From Pseudomonadota bacterium (lineage in GTDB: Bacteria; Desulfobacterota; Desulfovibrionia; Desulfovibrionales; Desulfovibrionaceae), in assembly GCA_023426275.1 (NCBI GenBank), contig JAFABC010000206.1:1-9990 (forward strand): DNA of 9,990 nucleotides, given 5' to 3'. The translations under genes were made by a program, and so were the position numbers. Position 1 is the first letter of the stretch, and every line of letters begins with the position of its first letter. Shown here piece after piece: positions 7,323-9,990 of the stretch. Under the pieces are notes generated by a model. It was not told where the DNA came from and did not search any database. It saw nothing but the letters and a program-made list of their open reading frames with translations.

Positions 7323-7351
7323 ATGTTAGCAGAAGTCGCGCGTCGAACCAA
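7323..7351 (-). promoter_or_regulatory. Candidate sigma-70 promoter (extended -10) for the TPR-methyltransferase
   Basis: On the minus strand, TTGGTT (7346-7351) is followed after exactly 17 bases by TAACAT (7323-7328). A TG dinucleotide one base upstream of the hexamer gives an extended -10. Transcription would start near 7316, with a leader of about 37 bases. Matches are 3/6 for the -35 and 4/6 for the -10, so this is a moderate candidate. Confidence 0.45.
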
Positions 7352-7353
7352 CC

Positions 7354-7391
7354 CCCCCTTGCCCGGGGCCGGGGAAAACGGCCCCCTTGCC
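7354..7391. repeat. 10-bp direct repeat and hairpin in divergent intergenic region
   Basis: CCCCCTTGCC occurs at 7354-7363 and again at 7382-7391, 28 bases apart. Between and overlapping them, GGGGCCG (7365-7371) pairs with CGGCCCC (7379-7385) around a seven-base loop. The region lies between the divergent methyltransferase and permease genes and upstream of the methyltransferase promoter candidate. The repeats could be protein-binding sites, or simply low-complexity GC sequence. I saw no good promoter for the permease genes nearby. Confidence 0.35.
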
Positions 7392-7487
7392 GGCGCGCGG
7401 GACTGGACGCGCCCGGGGCAGTGGGCTAGGGTCGGAAATGGCTCAATGTCCGTCCGGCGCGGCCGGGCGCGAACCCGTATCCAATCC

Positions 7488-7495
7488 AAGGAGGG
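7488..7495 (+). promoter_or_regulatory. Ribosome binding site fixing the first permease start
   Basis: AAGGAGGG lies five bases before the ATG at 7501, a near-ideal Shine-Dalgarno. The frame is open back to an ATG at 7387, but that extension has no such site and its translation does not resemble the family, so 7501 is the start. Confidence 0.85.
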
Positions 7496-7500
7496 ACGCC

Positions 7501-8013
7501 ATGGCGCAGGACGCCAAAGCCTGGAGCCCGTATCTGGCCGGCGGGCTGTCGGGCCTTGTTTCCGTGGCCTCGGTGCTGGTGGCCGGCAAATACCTCGGGG
7601 CCTCCACCACCTTCGTGCGGGGGGCCGGCATGGCCGAGCGGCTCTACGCCCCCGACGTGGTGGCCACGCTGTCCTATTACATCAAGGAAAAGCCGGTGCT
7701 CGACTGGCAGTTCCTGTTCGTCATCGGCATCGGCCTGGGCGCCTTTCTGGCGGCGGTGCTGTTTCGGGACTTCCGGATACAGGCCGTGCCGGACATGTGG
7801 CGGCAACGCTTTGGCGGCAAGACGGCCCTGCGCGCCCTGACCGCCCTGATCGGCGGCGCGGTGGCCATGTTCGGGGCCCGGCTGGCCGGCGGCTGCCCCA
7901 GCGGCCATGGCCTGTCGGGACTCTCCCAGCTGGCGATTTCGGGCTTCGTGGCCGCGGCCGGTTTTTTCATCGGCGGCATCATCATGGCCCGTCTGGTTTA
8001 CGGGAGGAAATGA
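7501..8013 (+). CDS. YeeE/YedE-family half-permease (sulfur-compound transport), subunit 1
   Basis: This 170-residue membrane protein has about four hydrophobic segments (roughly 11-29, 69-88, 110-130 and 143-165). The signature GGCPSGHGLSG (130-140, Cys132) is the cysteine motif of the YeeE/YedE (Sulf_transp, COG2391) family, in which conserved cysteines pass thiosulfate or a related sulfur species through the membrane. Classical members such as TsuA are about twice this length; here the transporter is split, with the other half starting one base after this stop. The split form is common in bacteria (PmpA/PmpB-like pairs), so it is not a broken gene. The exact substrate is not visible. Thiosulfate, sulfite or another reduced sulfur species would suit a sulfur-metabolising host (inference). 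No sulfurtransferase, TusA or BigR-like regulator lies alongside. Confidence 0.85.
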   Translation: MAQDAKAWSPYLAGGLSGLVSVASVLVAGKYLGASTTFVRGAGMAERLYAPDVVATLSYYIKEKPVLDWQFLFVIGIGLGAFLAAVLFRDFRIQAVPDMWRQRFGGKTALRALTALIGGAVAMFGARLAGGCPSGHGLSGLSQLAISGFVAAAGFFIGGIIMARLVYGRK

Positions 8014-8014
8014 C

Positions 8015-8539
8015 ATGACGCTGCTCTACGGCCTGATCACCGGTCTGCTGTTCGGCTTTTTCCTGCAACGCGGCCATGTGCTGCGCTACGACAAGCAGCT
8101 CGGGGCGTTGCGGCTGATCGACATGACCATCGTCAAGTTCATGCTTTCGCACATCATGGTGGCCATGGTGGGCATCTATCTTTTAAACGATCTGGGGCTG
8201 GTCAAGCTGTCGATCAAGGCCACGTCGCTGGGGGCCAACGCCCTGGGCGGGCTGCTGTTCGGCCTGGGCTGGGGGCTTGTGGGCTATTGCCCCGGCACCT
8301 CGGTCGGGGCGCTCGGCGAGGGGCGGCTGGACGCGATTTTCGCCATCATCGGCATGTTGGTCGGGGCGGCGGTGTTCGCCCACGCCTACGACGCGTTGCT
8401 GCCCACGGTCTACACCTGGGGCAACTACGGCAAGATCAGCCTGCCGGGCGTGCTCGGGCTCAACCACTGGCTGGTCATCGCGGTTCTGCTCGCCTGCTAC
8501 GCGATGGTGCTGCGCTTCATCGAAGCCAAGGGGCTTTGA
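8015..8539 (+). CDS. YeeE/YedE-family half-permease, subunit 2
   Basis: This 174-residue membrane protein has about five hydrophobic segments. The N-terminal pattern GLITGLLFGFFLQRGHVLRY (6-25) and the signature GYCPGTSVGALGEG (90-103, Cys92) mark it as a YeeE/YedE-type sulfur-compound permease half. It is probably related to the short second-half proteins that accompany split YeeE genes. The start follows the previous stop by one base, with GGGAGG (8002-8007) inside the end of the upstream gene, so the two are almost certainly translated from one mRNA and assemble together. Cys132 of subunit 1 and Cys92 here would be the two substrate-relay cysteines (inference from the TsuA mechanism). A further Cys161 lies in the last membrane segment. 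The next gene, glutamine synthetase, begins 60 bases later. Confidence 0.83.
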   Translation: MTLLYGLITGLLFGFFLQRGHVLRYDKQLGALRLIDMTIVKFMLSHIMVAMVGIYLLNDLGLVKLSIKATSLGANALGGLLFGLGWGLVGYCPGTSVGALGEGRLDAIFAIIGMLVGAAVFAHAYDALLPTVYTWGNYGKISLPGVLGLNHWLVIAVLLACYAMVLRFIEAKGL

Positions 8540-8550
8540 GGCAAGGGGCC

Positions 8551-8576
8551 TTCCCGTCTCCGGCCCGGTCCGGGAA
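8551..8576. repeat. Inverted repeat between permease and glutamine synthetase genes
   Basis: TTCCCG (8551-8556) pairs with CGGGAA (8571-8576) around a GC-rich 14-base loop that has further self-complementarity. There is no T-tract, so it is not a clear terminator. It may reduce readthrough or act as a leader structure ahead of the strong AGGAGG at 8586-8591. I found no sigma-54 or clear sigma-70 promoter in this 60-base gap. Confidence 0.35.
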
Positions 8577-8599
8577 ATCCACTACAGGAGGAATGATCC

Positions 8600-9937
8600 A
8601 TGGCGGTATTCGACTGTAAAAACGCCGACGACGTGCTGCGCGCCGTGAAAGACTACAACGTCTCCTTCATTCAATTCTGGTTCATTGATGTGCTGGGCGT
8701 GCTCAAAAGCTTTCAGATCACGCCCCGGGAGCTGGAAAACGCCTTCGAGGAGGGCATGGGCTTCGACGGTTCCTCCATCACCGGGTTCACCAAGATCCAG
8801 GAATCGGACATGGTGGCCTTTCCCGATCCCACCACGTTCCAGCTGGTGGCCTGGCGGCCGTCCGACCGTCCGGTGGCCCGGCTGTTTTGCGACGTGAAAA
8901 ATCCCGACGGCACGCCGTTCGCGGCCGATTCCCGCTACGTGCTCAAACGGATGCTCAAAAAGGCCGCCGACCTGGGATTTACCTACTACGTCGGGCCGGA
9001 ACTGGAATTTTTCCTGTTCGCCAATTCCTCCCAGCCGCAGATTCTCGACCGTGGCGGCTATTTCGACGCGCCGCCCCGCGATCTGGCCAACGACGTGCGC
9101 CGCGACATCAATTTCGCCCTGGAATCCATGGGCGTGGCCGTGGAATACAGCCACCACGAAGTGGCGCCCAGCCAGCACGAGATCGACCTGCGCTACCAGG
9201 AAGGGCTGCTCATGGCCGACTACGCCCAGACCTACCGGGTGGTGGTCAAGGAGATCGCCCGCAAGCACGGCTGCTACGCCACGTTCATGCCCAAGCCCCT
9301 TTTCGGGGAAAACGGCTCGGGCATGCATTGCCACCAGTCGCTGTTTCGCGGCTCCAAAAACGCCTTCTACGACGCCTCCGACGCCTTTCATCTGTCGGGC
9401 GAGGCCAAAAGCTACATCGCGGGCCTGTTGCGCCATGCCCCGGAATTCACGCTGATCACCAACCAGTGGGTCAACTCCTACAAGCGGCTGGTGCCCGGCT
9501 ACGAGGCCCCGGTCTACATCGCCTGGGCCCGGCGCAACCGGTCGTCGCTCGTGCGGGTGCCCATGTACAAGCCCGGCAAGGAAGCGGCCACGCGCATCGA
9601 ATTGCGAAGCCCGGACCCGGCCTGCAACCTCTACCTGTGCTTTGCCGCCATGCTCGGGGCGGGGCTCAAGGGCATCGAGGAAGGCTATGAGCTGGCCCCG
9701 CCCATCGAGGAGAACATCTTCAAGATGACCGACGAGGAGATGGCCGCCAAGGGCATTGCCTCGCTGCCCGGCAGCCTGCGCGAGGCCGTGGAGAACCTGG
9801 AGAAAAGCGAGCTGATGCGCGAGGTGCTGGGCGAGCATCTCCACTCCTCGCTGCTCGAGAACAAGAAGAATGAATGGGATGCCTACCGCACCCAGGTGAC
9901 GGAGTGGGAGATCGAGCACTACCTGCCCATTCTTTGA
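8600..9937 (+). CDS. glnA: Glutamine synthetase, type I-alpha
   Basis: The enzyme condenses glutamate and ammonia to glutamine using ATP, as a cytoplasmic dodecamer. At 445 residues it has the compact I-alpha length and lacks the 25-residue I-beta insertion. Visible motifs are FDGSSITGF (55-63), the metal/glutamate-binding GPELEFFLF (132-140), the ATP-site block KPLFGENGSGMHCHQSLF (232-249), NSYKRLVPGYEAP (292-304, flap Glu302) and RIELRSPDP (332-340). The segment aligned with the E. coli adenylylation site reads ENIFKM (371-376), with Phe374 where I-beta enzymes have the modified Tyr. This enzyme therefore cannot be adenylylated there. Lys65 sits where B. subtilis GlnA has Arg62, a feedback-inhibition residue (alignment from memory). 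AGGAGG at 8586-8591, eight bases upstream, fixes the start. It follows the permease pair by 60 bases. No glnB, amtB or glnR is in view. Confidence 0.96.
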   Translation: MAVFDCKNADDVLRAVKDYNVSFIQFWFIDVLGVLKSFQITPRELENAFEEGMGFDGSSITGFTKIQESDMVAFPDPTTFQLVAWRPSDRPVARLFCDVKNPDGTPFAADSRYVLKRMLKKAADLGFTYYVGPELEFFLFANSSQPQILDRGGYFDAPPRDLANDVRRDINFALESMGVAVEYSHHEVAPSQHEIDLRYQEGLLMADYAQTYRVVVKEIARKHGCYATFMPKPLFGENGSGMHCHQSLFRGSKNAFYDASDAFHLSGEAKSYIAGLLRHAPEFTLITNQWVNSYKRLVPGYEAPVYIAWARRNRSSLVRVPMYKPGKEAATRIELRSPDPACNLYLCFAAMLGAGLKGIEEGYELAPPIEENIFKMTDEEMAAKGIASLPGSLREAVENLEKSELMREVLGEHLHSSLLENKKNEWDAYRTQVTEWEIEHYLPIL

Positions 9938-9990
9938 CGAGGCGAAGAGCCTCCGGCGGCCGGGGGGCATGATGCCCCCCGGACCCCCTC
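9938..9990 (+). repeat. Two-hairpin palindromic intergenic repeat, copy 2 (cut by window end)
   Basis: Directly after the glutamine synthetase stop comes GAGGC, loop GAAGA, GCCTC (9939-9953). The block GCCTCCGGCGGCCGGG follows (9949-9964), then a perfect 23-bp palindrome at 9960-9982 (CCGGGGGGCAT, G, ATGCCCCCCGG) and an ACCCCCTC tail. It matches copy 1 at the left edge in reverse orientation. The palindrome arms differ but both remain fully self-complementary. It may act as a terminator or 3' stabiliser for glnA; any T-tract would lie beyond the window. Confidence 0.75.

Noticed and set aside
4883..7429. 848-codon open frame on the plus strand opposite the TPR-methyltransferase
   Set aside because: Its product is dominated by Gly, Gln, His and Arg with no recognisable domain. 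It is the expected antisense shadow of a GC-rich gene; the minus strand has clear TPR and methyltransferase motifs.
7280..7489. N-terminal extension of the TPR-methyltransferase to an upstream ATG
   Set aside because: The extra 70 residues are Arg/Pro-rich, lack a good ribosome site and would cover the promoter candidate and the other gene's leader.
8540..8599. Possible sigma-54 promoter for glutamine synthetase
   Set aside because: I looked for GG/GC at -24/-12 spacing in and before the gap. The nearest match, in the end of the permease gene, has spacing one base short.
8582..9970. 462-codon minus-strand open frame opposite glutamine synthetase
   Set aside because: Shadow of a highly conserved gene; it begins in the downstream repeat and has no domain.

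Overview
The window looks like chromosomal DNA from a GC-rich, free-living bacterium. The best guess is a Desulfovibrio/Solidesulfovibrio-type sulfate reducer. That guess is inference, resting on the strong G/C third-position bias, the gene mix and a style of GC-rich palindromic intergenic repeat that I recall from that group. Nothing in the sequence itself names the organism. No rRNA, tRNA, CRISPR array, transposase, integrase or plasmid function is visible.

Layout, left to right. Positions 1-201 hold no gene; they carry a palindromic repeat and a strong terminator for the first gene. 202-1683 (minus) is a 12-TM-class DASS/SLC13 sodium:anion symporter. It is divergent from 1970-2401 (plus), a small phage-CII-like DNA-binding protein. 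The 286-bp region between them contains TATAAT boxes and a 7-bp inverted repeat with 21-bp centre spacing, a good operator candidate. Two long minus-strand genes follow: 2452-4809, a c-di-GMP enzyme with EAL-CBS-GGDEF order and an apparent degenerate GGDEF-like N-terminus, and, upstream of it, 4916-7279, a TPR-methyltransferase fusion of unknown target. A second divergent region (7280-7500) precedes a plus-strand cluster: two half-size YeeE/YedE sulfur-compound permeases (7501-8013 and 8015-8539, one base apart) and a type I-alpha glutamine synthetase (8600-9937). A second copy of the palindromic repeat begins just after the glutamine synthetase and runs to the window end.

How the genes may work together. 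The split permease pair probably forms one transporter. The CII-like protein may control itself and perhaps the anion symporter. The methyltransferase and c-di-GMP protein may be cotranscribed, although a hairpin sits between them. Glutamine synthetase is housekeeping nitrogen assimilation and may be partly transcribed through from the permease genes. I see no defence island or obviously new multi-gene system. The most notable points are the structure-conserving repeat pair, the candidate operator, the extra degenerate domain in the c-di-GMP protein, the uncharacterised TPR-methyltransferase, and the Phe in place of the adenylylatable Tyr in glutamine synthetase.
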